This document shows, piece by piece, positions 9,016 through 15,866 of a stretch of 64,000 nt of DNA. The DNA is taken from contig JBFWNV010000009.1 of the NCBI GenBank assembly GCA_050250875.1, positions 84,268 to 148,267 of the forward strand. Reading direction: 5' to 3'. Origin of the DNA: CAWAYR01 sp050250875 (GTDB lineage Bacteria; Acidobacteriota; Vicinamibacteria; Vicinamibacterales; UBA2999). The position numbers and the translations under genes were made by a program. Every line of letters begins with the position of its first letter. Position 1 is the first letter of the stretch. The notes beneath the pieces were generated by a model. That model was not told the origin of the DNA, ran no database searches, and saw only the letters and a program-made list of their open reading frames with translations.

Positions 9016-9624
9016 GCTGGTTGGCCCATCATCGGGGGTTCGACAAGGCGAGGACGCGCCGTCCAGCCGGTCTCGACGTCGTCGATCCGGCGCGAACAAG
9101 CTTCCGCCCTCTCAGTCACATGACTGGCCACGAACTGTCCATCATATGCCGGTGCCGTGACGATCAGGCATCGCACCGCCAGCGTCCGCATTCGGCCGCC
9201 GCCTCGATGACATCGAGACCCGAGGGACCGGCGTCCTGAACGCCGAATGCTGCAAGGAACCTGCCGGTGATGCGGCGTTGCGCATGGAGCGGTCCTGGCC
9301 TCAATCAGCGGGAGAGGGGGCGGCCACTCAAGACAAATGTCTGCATGGGGGCCGACTTTCTTACGGCAGTCGTCGGGCCGATGCCAAACGCCCCAACGTC
9401 GCTGCGACAGCCGATCACCCGGTGAATCACCTTAGCGAGCGACAGGCGCCTGTCTGTCTGCGCTGGGATCGCAGGCGCAAGCGGACGGGTGGTTGCGTCG
9501 CCTGCCCGGCCGCGGCGTCGGACGCCGTGCAGGACATTGGACCGTCCTGGACTATCCTCGAAGCAGGTTCCTCGCCCTCCATGATGTCGCTCCGCACGGT
9601 TCGTCGCGAGTTGAGGTGGTGGCG
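9016..9624. other. Divergent intergenic region between the polysaccharide run and the pseudokinase gene
   Basis: This gap of about 600 bp separates two divergent transcription units and should hold both promoters. I see no convincing gene here: the open frames are short, basic and unlike known families. On the minus strand a TATGAT hexamer at 9146-9141 resembles a -10 box for the neuA run, but no clear -35 hexamer sits 17 nt upstream. No tandem repeat or long inverted repeat was seen. Confidence 0.5.
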
Positions 9625-10590
9625 ATGAGCGGTCAACGCGAAGGTGTGCTGGGCTTGTCGCACGTGCGCGTGATGCGATCGGACGTGCCGACCCGCTTCA
9701 TCCGCGACGAGGCCGATGGCTTCGGCGAACGCCTGGTGATGTTCGACGAGGCGGGCGCGCCGGCCTGGGAAGCGCTGCGGCTGCGCGAGGAGTTCGCCGC
9801 CTCGCCGGACGTGACCGCGGCACTGGAGCAGCGACTCCGGCAACTGGCCGACTTGAGCCATCCAGCGCTCCCGGCGAATCGGCTCCTCGACGACCCCGAA
9901 CGCGCTGGCGGCCTGCTGCTGGTGTCGCCGTACATCCGCGGCCGGCGCCTGTCGAAGCTCGACCGTCCGCGCAGTGCGGCATTCGCGTTGACGGTCATCC
10001 GGGATGCGGTCGCACCGCTGGCCGCCCTGCAGCGCCATGGGGAGGCGATTGCGCACGGCTCGCTCAATCTCCAGCGGATTCTGGTGACGACCGACGGTCG
10101 TATCGTCCTCCGCGACCACGTCCTGGGAGCCGTGCTGGACGTCCTGGAACTGCCAGCCTCGCGCCTGTGGTCCGAACTGGGCGTCCTCGGTGCGGGCTCG
10201 ACGCCGGTGAGCCGCCGCCAGCAGGACGTCGTGCATCTTGCGCTCGTCGGGCTGTCCTGCCTGGTGGGCCGTCCGATTGGAGCCGAGGATTATCCGAGCC
10301 GCCTGGGCACCCTCATCGAGCAGCACGTGCTGCTGCCCGCACTGCGCGATTGGCTCCACGACGCACTGACCGGCGCGTTCCCGATGGCCAGCGCGGCCGA
10401 GGACGCCTTGCTTCAGACGTTCCCGGGCAGCCTGCCGGGCGAGGTCGAAGTGCGGGCGTCGATGGCCGTGTTCGGCCGCAAGGGCGATCCGGTGACGTCG
10501 CCGCTGCCCGACGCGCCCGGCCTTCGGCACCTGCTGCGCGACGAGTCTGGCAGCGCGTTCGTGGCTGGCCGCGGCGGCGGAGCGCCCTGA
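9625..10590 (+). CDS. Protein-kinase-like protein, probably a pseudokinase
   Basis: This 321-residue protein reads as a degenerate Ser/Thr kinase domain. An N-lobe segment (residues about 25-80) leads to LLLVSPYIRGRRLSKL, which matches a hinge region, and HGSLNLQRILVTTDGRIVL is in the place of the catalytic HRDLKPENILL loop. The catalytic Asp is Ser, and the DFG motif that follows is DHV. No glycine loop or invariant lysine is clear. The C-terminal 100 residues look like a helical C-lobe. It has no membrane segment. I chose the ATG at 9625 because GAGG lies about 8 nt upstream. It opens the plus-strand run leading to a beta-helix protein and a sugar transferase, so a regulatory role in polysaccharide production is possible but unproven. 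Confidence 0.65.
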   Translation: MSGQREGVLGLSHVRVMRSDVPTRFIRDEADGFGERLVMFDEAGAPAWEALRLREEFAASPDVTAALEQRLRQLADLSHPALPANRLLDDPERAGGLLLVSPYIRGRRLSKLDRPRSAAFALTVIRDAVAPLAALQRHGEAIAHGSLNLQRILVTTDGRIVLRDHVLGAVLDVLELPASRLWSELGVLGAGSTPVSRRQQDVVHLALVGLSCLVGRPIGAEDYPSRLGTLIEQHVLLPALRDWLHDALTGAFPMASAAEDALLQTFPGSLPGEVEVRASMAVFGRKGDPVTSPLPDAPGLRHLLRDESGSAFVAGRGGGAP

Positions 10591-10737
10591 TCGGTGTCCG
10601 CCGCCGTGATCGGGCCGGGCGACACGATGACGTCGGCGTCCGTGGGACGGCTGAGACGGTCCTTCATCGCGGGTGTGAGCCGGGGCGATGGGGAGAACGC
10701 CCGCGGGCGATTGTCGGCCGGCCGCGCATACGCTACG

Positions 10738-12243
10738 ATGCGGCGAGTTCCGCGCCGGCTGATGACGTCATTGCTCCCGCGTCGATGTTCCGACCGGACG
10801 CGCCCGGCCCCGTGGCGCGGCATGGCGGCGCTGTTGGCGGCTTCGCTCGGCATCGCCTGCCACACGACTTCGGCTCTCGAGGAGGCGGTGGCACCCGCAA
10901 CCGTGATCTATGCGGCACCCGATGGCCGGCCAGATGGCGATGGCAGTACCGAACGGCCCCTCGACCTGGCCACGGCCCTCTCGGCAACGTCGGCCATCCC
11001 GCCGGGCGCAACGCTGTGGCTCCGCGGCGGCACCTACAACGTCGCCGACCTGACCAGCACGCTCTCCGGAACGGCCGGCGCCCCCATCACGGTGCAATCG
11101 GTGCCTGGCGAGCACGCCATCCTCGACGGCGCGACGGCGATCAACACCGTCCTGACGGTGCAGGGCGCCTGGACCGTGTTTCGCGACTTCGAGGTGACGA
11201 GTTCTGATCTGTCGCGGAAGGGAAGCCAGCGCACGCGGGCAGCCGGCGTCGACGTCCATGGCGCCAACGTCAAGCTCGTGAACCTGGTCGTGCACGATCT
11301 GGCGAACGGGGTGGGGCTGTGGAGCGACGCCGTCGATACGGAGGTCTACGGCAACATCATCTACTACAACGGGTGGATTGGGCCCGATCGCCCCCACGGG
11401 CACGGCATCTACACACAGAACAAGACCGGCGTGCGGCGGGTCACCGACAACATCGTCTTCGCCCAGTTCGGCATGGGCATCCACGCCTATGCCTCTGAGC
11501 AGGGGTACCTCGACGACATGCACTTCGAGGGCAACGTCGTCGCCAACAACGGCATTCCCAACGGGGATTTCAACATCCTGGTGGGCGGCCACCGTCTCGC
11601 CCAGCGACCTGTCCTGCGGTCGAACTTCACCTACGACAACCCCGGCGCGGGCAATCACGTCGGCTTTGCGGCGGGCTGCGTCGACGTCGAGCTCCGCGAC
11701 AACTACTTCGCGATGGTGAGCGGCGGCTATGCGGTGCAGCTGGTCGACTGCAGCGGGGTCGTCGAGGGCAACGTCATCGTTGGTGGCACTCGGGGGGTGA
11801 CTGCCGGCCGCATCGTGCCTCATTCCGAGCTGGCCGCGCTGCATCCGGCCAACGAGTTCGTCCCAGAGCGTCCCAGCGCTACCCGGACCTTCGTACGTCC
11901 GAACCGGTACGATCAGGGGCGCGCCCACGTCATCGTCTACAACTGGGAGCGTTTGCCGGCGGTGCAGGTCGACCTGACGGCGGCCGCCGTGCCGGTTGGT
12001 GGCGCCTACCAGATTCGCGACGTTAGGAACCTCAGCGGCGCTCCGCTCGTCTCGGGCCGCTACGCTGGCGGGACGGTGACCCTCCCGCTCGAAGGGCTGA
12101 TCGCCGCGCCGATCGTCGGTTGGCAGCCGACCCCGCCGCACACCGCGCCGGAGTTCGGCGTGTTTCTGGTGACGAGCCGTCCTGCTCCGCGCTCGCGGAT
12201 CGGCACGATGGTCTCGCGCATGATGGCGGCCTTCGGGCTGTGA
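10738..12243 (+). CDS. Secreted right-handed parallel beta-helix protein
   Basis: This protein of about 501 residues starts with a basic N-terminus and a hydrophobic signal (MAALLAASLGIAC). The final Cys could be lipidated, although the lipobox is not canonical. It then has a pectate-lyase-like entry (YAAPDGRPDGDGS, LWLRGGTYN) and repeated coils with the GNVV, GNIIYYN and RDNYF pattern of right-handed beta-helices, including HGHGIYTQNKTG near residue 225. Such folds are used by polysaccharide lyases, epimerases and some export-associated hydrolases. Its place between the pseudokinase and the sugar transferase suggests it acts on the locus's own polymer. No catalytic residues can be assigned by eye. 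An earlier in-frame start at 10594 is possible. Confidence 0.75.
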   Translation: MRRVPRRLMTSLLPRRCSDRTRPAPWRGMAALLAASLGIACHTTSALEEAVAPATVIYAAPDGRPDGDGSTERPLDLATALSATSAIPPGATLWLRGGTYNVADLTSTLSGTAGAPITVQSVPGEHAILDGATAINTVLTVQGAWTVFRDFEVTSSDLSRKGSQRTRAAGVDVHGANVKLVNLVVHDLANGVGLWSDAVDTEVYGNIIYYNGWIGPDRPHGHGIYTQNKTGVRRVTDNIVFAQFGMGIHAYASEQGYLDDMHFEGNVVANNGIPNGDFNILVGGHRLAQRPVLRSNFTYDNPGAGNHVGFAAGCVDVELRDNYFAMVSGGYAVQLVDCSGVVEGNVIVGGTRGVTAGRIVPHSELAALHPANEFVPERPSATRTFVRPNRYDQGRAHVIVYNWERLPAVQVDLTAAAVPVGGAYQIRDVRNLSGAPLVSGRYAGGTVTLPLEGLIAAPIVGWQPTPPHTAPEFGVFLVTSRPAPRSRIGTMVSRMMAAFGL

Positions 12244-12356
12244 GGTGCGAACGGCCCGTGGTCCCCATCCGGGGCAGAGATGACCGACGGGGTGACGCCG
12301 AACCGCTATCGGATCTGGCCCGCATGTTGCAAAATGACACTGCAGGGGAGTGGGGT

Positions 12357-12953
12357 GTGTCGGCCAAGCGGGTTTTCGATGTCGTCGCGGCAGCTGCCGG
12401 GCTGCTGCTGATCGCCCCGTTGCTGGCGGTCGTTCCGCTGCTCATCCGCCTCGATTCGGCCGGGCCGGTGATCTTCCGCCAGACCCGTATCGGCCGCGGG
12501 TTCAGGCCGTTCACGATCTACAAGTTCCGCACGATGACGGCGGCGGGCCGGCCCGCCGGACCGATTACCGTGTCGGGCGACCCGCGCATCACGCGCGTCG
12601 GCCGGTGGCTGCGGGCCAGCAAAATCGACGAGTTGCCGCAGTTGTTCAACGTGCTGCTCGGCGACATGAGCCTGGTCGGACCACGGCCTGAAGTACCCGA
12701 GTACGTGGATATCTTCCGCGATCGGTATGCGCGCCTGCTGCAGGTTCGCCCGGGCATCACCGACCCGGCGTCGCTGCGTTACCGGAACGAATCGGCGCTG
12801 CTGGCTGGCGCGGCCGACCCTGAAGTGGAGTACCGGCAGCGCATCCTGCCCGACAAGCTCAGACTGTCGATTGAGTATGCGGAGCGCGCGACGCTCAAGA
12901 CCGACATCGCGCTCATCTTCCAGACTTTGTTCGGTCGGCACGCAGAAGACTGA
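12357..12953 (+). CDS. Undecaprenyl-phosphate sugar phosphotransferase (WcaJ/PglC-type bacterial sugar transferase)
   Basis: This small monotopic enzyme of about 198 residues would start polysaccharide repeat-unit assembly by moving a sugar phosphate from a UDP-sugar to undecaprenyl phosphate. It shows the family order: KRVFDVVAAAAGLLL membrane hairpin, PVIFRQTRIGR, FTIYKFRTM, the catalytic-region KIDELPQLFNVLLGDMSLVG and GPRPEVPEY, then the VRPGITDPASLRYRNE motif. I chose GTG 12357 because GGGAG lies 6 nt upstream; an in-frame ATG at 12324 lacks a ribosome site. The short form without an extra N-terminal membrane domain is of the PglC type. The gene follows the beta-helix gene by 113 nt. Confidence 0.93.
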   Translation: MSAKRVFDVVAAAAGLLLIAPLLAVVPLLIRLDSAGPVIFRQTRIGRGFRPFTIYKFRTMTAAGRPAGPITVSGDPRITRVGRWLRASKIDELPQLFNVLLGDMSLVGPRPEVPEYVDIFRDRYARLLQVRPGITDPASLRYRNESALLAGAADPEVEYRQRILPDKLRLSIEYAERATLKTDIALIFQTLFGRHAED

Positions 12954-12989
12954 GCGGCTGGCTCGGCCCGCCCGGCGCCGACGCCCTGA

Positions 12990-14189
12990 CTAGACACCGG
13001 GTGGGCGGGGCATCGCCATCCGGCCACCGTCACCGCCGCTCATGCCGCCGCCCGAGTAGCCGCCCGACGACACGCCGCTCGAGCCGCCGCTGTTCGAGCT
13101 GGAGGTGCCGCCGTTGCCGCCGTTCCAGGCGCCGCCGCTGCCGGCGTTGGTCGCGTCGACCGGCGTGACCTGGGTGTAGCCCCGCCCGTTGACGACGCGC
13201 CCCTCGGCCTGCGGCGCCGGGCCGCCGCCGCCCGCGGGATTGACCGGGCCGTTGGCGACCCACCACGACGAGTTGTAGTAGCCGTTCCAATAGCCGGGGC
13301 CGTAGCCCAGCAGGTACGGGCTCATCATGCCGCAGTTGCCGAAGTAGCCGGCCGCCGCCCAGCCATACGGTGAATAGCAGCCGTACATCGCCGCGGCGCC
13401 GACGATCGGCGCGAAGAACGGATCGAAGGCGCCGCCGGCGTACCCGCCGCTATCCGCCGAGCCGCCGCCGGAGCGGACGACGAAGTGGTTCGGATAGGTG
13501 AGGCCGACCATCAGGTCGATGACCCGTTCGTCGACCCGGGCGTCGGCCAGCGCGACCAGGGTGCGCTTGTTGAGATCGAACGCCGTCGTGCCTTCGCCGA
13601 TCGCCGCCTGCACGCCATCGGCCGGCAGCGCCGCGCTGAGCTCCAGGACGTCGTTCACGGTCCACGGCATCTCGGCGAAATCGAACGCCGGCTGCGCAAC
13701 GGCACTGCCGGCGGCCTGACGCTGCCGCGGCGCGGGGCGGTAGCGCTGCACCCGCACGCTGGTGTCGGCGCCCTGCTGAACGGTCTGGACGTCGACCCAG
13801 ACCGGGCCGTTCCGCATGAAAGCCACGCTGGCCAGGGTCCGCGGCGCCTCGCTGCCACAGGCGACGGTCGCCGTGCGGTACAGCCGCCGCCCGTTCGCCG
13901 ACCAGCGGTGACGTTCCGTGCCGCGACAGTCGTCCACGGCCACGGCGTAGTCGCGATCGTCGGCGATGCGCGACTCGCGCGAGATCTCCTGAACGCCCAC
14001 CGAGGTGACGATCGAGACGCCGCCGTCGGGCGTGGCGGTGACGCAGGTGCGGGCGCCGGTGCCGGCGCGATCGTCGTCGGCCACCCAGCCGCCGAGCCAG
14101 GGCTGCCAGCGGGCGTCGGCGGGGGCCGGTGGCGGGGCGGCCGTCTGCCCGGCGGCGAGAGCGACGGCGAGGAGAAGCGACGTGGTCAT
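12990..14189 (-). CDS. Secreted protein with Gly/Ser/Tyr-rich C-terminus, unknown function
   Basis: This 399-residue exported protein has a short signal peptide (TTSLLLAVALAAGQ). An N-terminal domain (about residues 25-170) begins with a DARWQPWLGGWVADD stretch and contains paired Cys residues. A middle domain (about 175-250) carries NDVLELSAALPADGVQAAI and VIDLMVGLTYPNHFVVR, a helical pattern seen in some secreted acidobacterial proteins. The last 150 residues are Gly/Ser/Tyr/Asn-rich (for example GYGPGYWNGYY and GGNGGTSSSNSGGSSG) and are probably unstructured. The start ATG lies 16 nt after the barrel gene's stop, so the two are likely one transcript and both act in the envelope. I do not recognise a function. 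Confidence 0.7.
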   Translation of the reverse strand: MTTSLLLAVALAAGQTAAPPPAPADARWQPWLGGWVADDDRAGTGARTCVTATPDGGVSIVTSVGVQEISRESRIADDRDYAVAVDDCRGTERHRWSANGRRLYRTATVACGSEAPRTLASVAFMRNGPVWVDVQTVQQGADTSVRVQRYRPAPRQRQAAGSAVAQPAFDFAEMPWTVNDVLELSAALPADGVQAAIGEGTTAFDLNKRTLVALADARVDERVIDLMVGLTYPNHFVVRSGGGSADSGGYAGGAFDPFFAPIVGAAAMYGCYSPYGWAAAGYFGNCGMMSPYLLGYGPGYWNGYYNSSWWVANGPVNPAGGGGPAPQAEGRVVNGRGYTQVTPVDATNAGSGGAWNGGNGGTSSSNSGGSSGVSSGGYSGGGMSGGDGGRMAMPRPPGV

Positions 14190-14205
14190 GGCGATCCGTC
14201 CGTTC

Positions 14206-14982
14206 CTAGAAGACGACCTGCAGGCCACCCGACAGGCGCAGTCCGCCGAGCGCCAGGGGCTCGAAGTCCACGAAGTCCTGGCCGAGCGTGGCCGAACTCC
14301 ACGTGTAGCGCGCTTCGGAGGTGAGGTAGATCCGGCGCCAGACCCGCAGATCGGCGCCGCCCAGGGCATGCACCGTCGGCGCCCAGCCGTTGGCGCCGAA
14401 ATCGTCGTTGAAGACGCGCAGGGTGCGGAAGTCGACGAACGACCCGTACTGCTGGAAGGTGTACTTCACGGCGCCGGCCCCGGCGCCGACGTAGGGTGTG
14501 AACGCGCGCGGCACCCAGGCGAAGCGGCTGATGCGTCGCCCGCGCGGCAGCAGCGCCATGCGCAGCGTGCCCGAGATCACCCATTCCTCGCGGCGCGTGG
14601 TCTGGGTAATGGGCACGCCGCCGGTGTCGACGAAATCGCGATACTCGGACGCGGTGGTGGAGTTGGCCTGTTCGAGGGTGGCGATGACGTCGAACCTTGA
14701 GCCGAACGAGATGCCGAAGTCGCCGGCCAGCGACGACGCGTTGAACGACTTCTTGTCGACGGTGAGCTGGTTGCTGACGAAGTCGTACAGGTCGCTGCCG
14801 GTGTTGGCGAACAGCCATCCGCCGCGGACGGCGAGCAGCCCTTTCGGCCGTCCGAGCAGGAACTCCGAGGGGTAACCGATCGGCGGCGGCGTGGTGGACT
14901 GCTGCGTGTGGTCCTGGGCCAGGCCCGGTGCGGGCAGCCAGAGGAGCGAGGCGATGAGCAGCGCGACGCGGCGCAGTCGCAT
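14206..14982 (-). CDS. Small outer-membrane beta-barrel protein
   Basis: This 258-residue protein has a clear signal peptide ending GLAQD (about residue 23). It then shows alternating strands typical of an 8- to 10-stranded barrel: RGGWLFANTGSDLYDF, FGISFGSRFDVIATLE, PYVGAGAGAVKYTF, YLTSEARYTWSS, and a terminal strand GGLQVVF ending in Phe, the usual outer-membrane assembly signal. The PYVGAGAGAVKY segment resembles OmpW/OprF-like or OMP_b-brl proteins. It is first in a two-gene unit with the Gly-rich secreted protein. The ligand or role cannot be read from sequence. Confidence 0.78.
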   Translation of the reverse strand: MRLRRVALLIASLLWLPAPGLAQDHTQQSTTPPPIGYPSEFLLGRPKGLLAVRGGWLFANTGSDLYDFVSNQLTVDKKSFNASSLAGDFGISFGSRFDVIATLEQANSTTASEYRDFVDTGGVPITQTTRREEWVISGTLRMALLPRGRRISRFAWVPRAFTPYVGAGAGAVKYTFQQYGSFVDFRTLRVFNDDFGANGWAPTVHALGGADLRVWRRIYLTSEARYTWSSATLGQDFVDFEPLALGGLRLSGGLQVVF

Positions 14983-15060
14983 GACGACCTCCGGAGCACG
15001 CCGACGGCTGGGATGGCCGCGCGGCCCGTGCCCGTCAGACTAGCACGACGAACCGCGGCC

Positions 15061-15384
15061 TTACTGGCCGACGACGTCCTTCGCGGCCTTGCGCACCCGT
15101 GCCCAACGACGGCGGGCGGCGGCGGCCATCTTCTTCCTCGTCGCCGGCGACAGCTCGCGGCGGACGGCCTTGCCGGCCCGCTTCAGTGCGCCCTTGGCGC
15201 GCCGCTTGGCCTTGGCGGTGCCGCCGAACTGCTTCATGACGCTCCTGCGCACGCCCTCGATCTGCTTTTCGACCTCGGCGAGCTGGTGCTGAAGCGCCGA
15301 CTTCCTGTTGAGCAGTTCACCCATCGACTTACCGATGAATACGGCGATCTGGTCCGCCACGCTGCTGTCGCCCTTCTTACTCAT
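15061..15384 (-). CDS. Small coiled-coil protein with Lys/Arg/Ala-rich tail
   Basis: This 107-residue protein starts at an ATG with a good AGGGAGT ribosome site upstream; the longer frame has none. Residues about 8-50 form an amphipathic helix with heptad character (LLNRKSALQHQLAEVEKQI). The remainder is strongly basic (AKAKRRAKGALKRAGKAVRR) and includes SPATRKKMAAAARRRWARVR, a pattern found in many small bacterial basic proteins and histone-H1-like tails. It is likely to dimerise and to bind DNA or RNA, but this is inferred from charge only. It lies downstream of tRNA-Thr on the same strand. Confidence 0.65.
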   Translation of the reverse strand: MSKKGDSSVADQIAVFIGKSMGELLNRKSALQHQLAEVEKQIEGVRRSVMKQFGGTAKAKRRAKGALKRAGKAVRRELSPATRKKMAAAARRRWARVRKAAKDVVGQ

Positions 15385-15430
15385 CCCTGACTCCCTGCGG
15401 GGAACAGCTCGCCACGACGCTGGGCGAGCT

Positions 15431-15471
15431 CGGCACCGGGTCTCTTTCGGTTCGGGGGGGAACCGGTGCCG
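15431..15471 (-). terminator. Inverted repeat between tRNA-Thr and the small basic gene
   Basis: CGGCACCGG at 15431-15439 is perfectly complementary to CCGGTGCCG at 15463-15471, giving a 9-bp GC stem with a 23-nt loop. It lies about 165 nt downstream of the minus-strand tRNA and 47 nt upstream of the small basic gene. It could end the tRNA transcript or fold in the leader of the next gene. There is no U-rich tail, so a Rho-independent terminator is not assured. Confidence 0.35.
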
Positions 15472-15636
15472 CCCCGGTGACATTATTCAGGAAATGCCCG
15501 CAGGCGCACAGGGAATTACTCTGCGGGGAGCGTCGAGAGCGTGTCAATTACTGACGGACTCGACCGCGGGTGGTGTGCCTGGTCGGGCGTCCACCGCGGG
15601 CCGAGCCAGGAAGGGGGCGCACGCGACGGGGAGGAC

Positions 15637-15712
15637 TGGAGCCGGCGGTCGGACTTGAACCGACGACCTGCTGATTACGAATCAGCTGCTCTACCAACTG
15701 AGCTACGCCGGC
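15637..15712 (-). tRNA. tRNA-Thr (anticodon CGT), CCA encoded
   Basis: The minus strand folds as a full cloverleaf. The 7-bp acceptor stem GCCGGCG/CGCCGGC is followed by a D arm with AGTTGGTA. The anticodon stem GCTGA/TCAGC has the loop TTCGTAA, giving anticodon CGT that reads ACG (Thr). The T arm GTCGG/CCGAC has the loop TTCAAGT. The discriminator is T and the CCA end is encoded (76 nt in all). It stands alone in the intergenic space upstream of the ADOP permease. Confidence 0.96.
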
Positions 15713-15866
15713 CGGCGTGACGCGTGCCGGGCGCTGGACGCCAAGCACAGACCCTCCACTCTAGCACGAACGCCCTGCCAACCCTGGGCGCGCCAGGGCC
15801 GTCCAAGCGCTGCCGACGTGGGCCACACCGCGTGTCGCGGACGCCCGGACGCGGCCCGGAGCCGCC

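Noticed and set aside
9278..9628. 116-codon frame upstream of the pseudokinase gene
   Set aside because: No ribosome site, no domain pattern and it runs into the pseudokinase start region; treated as noncoding.
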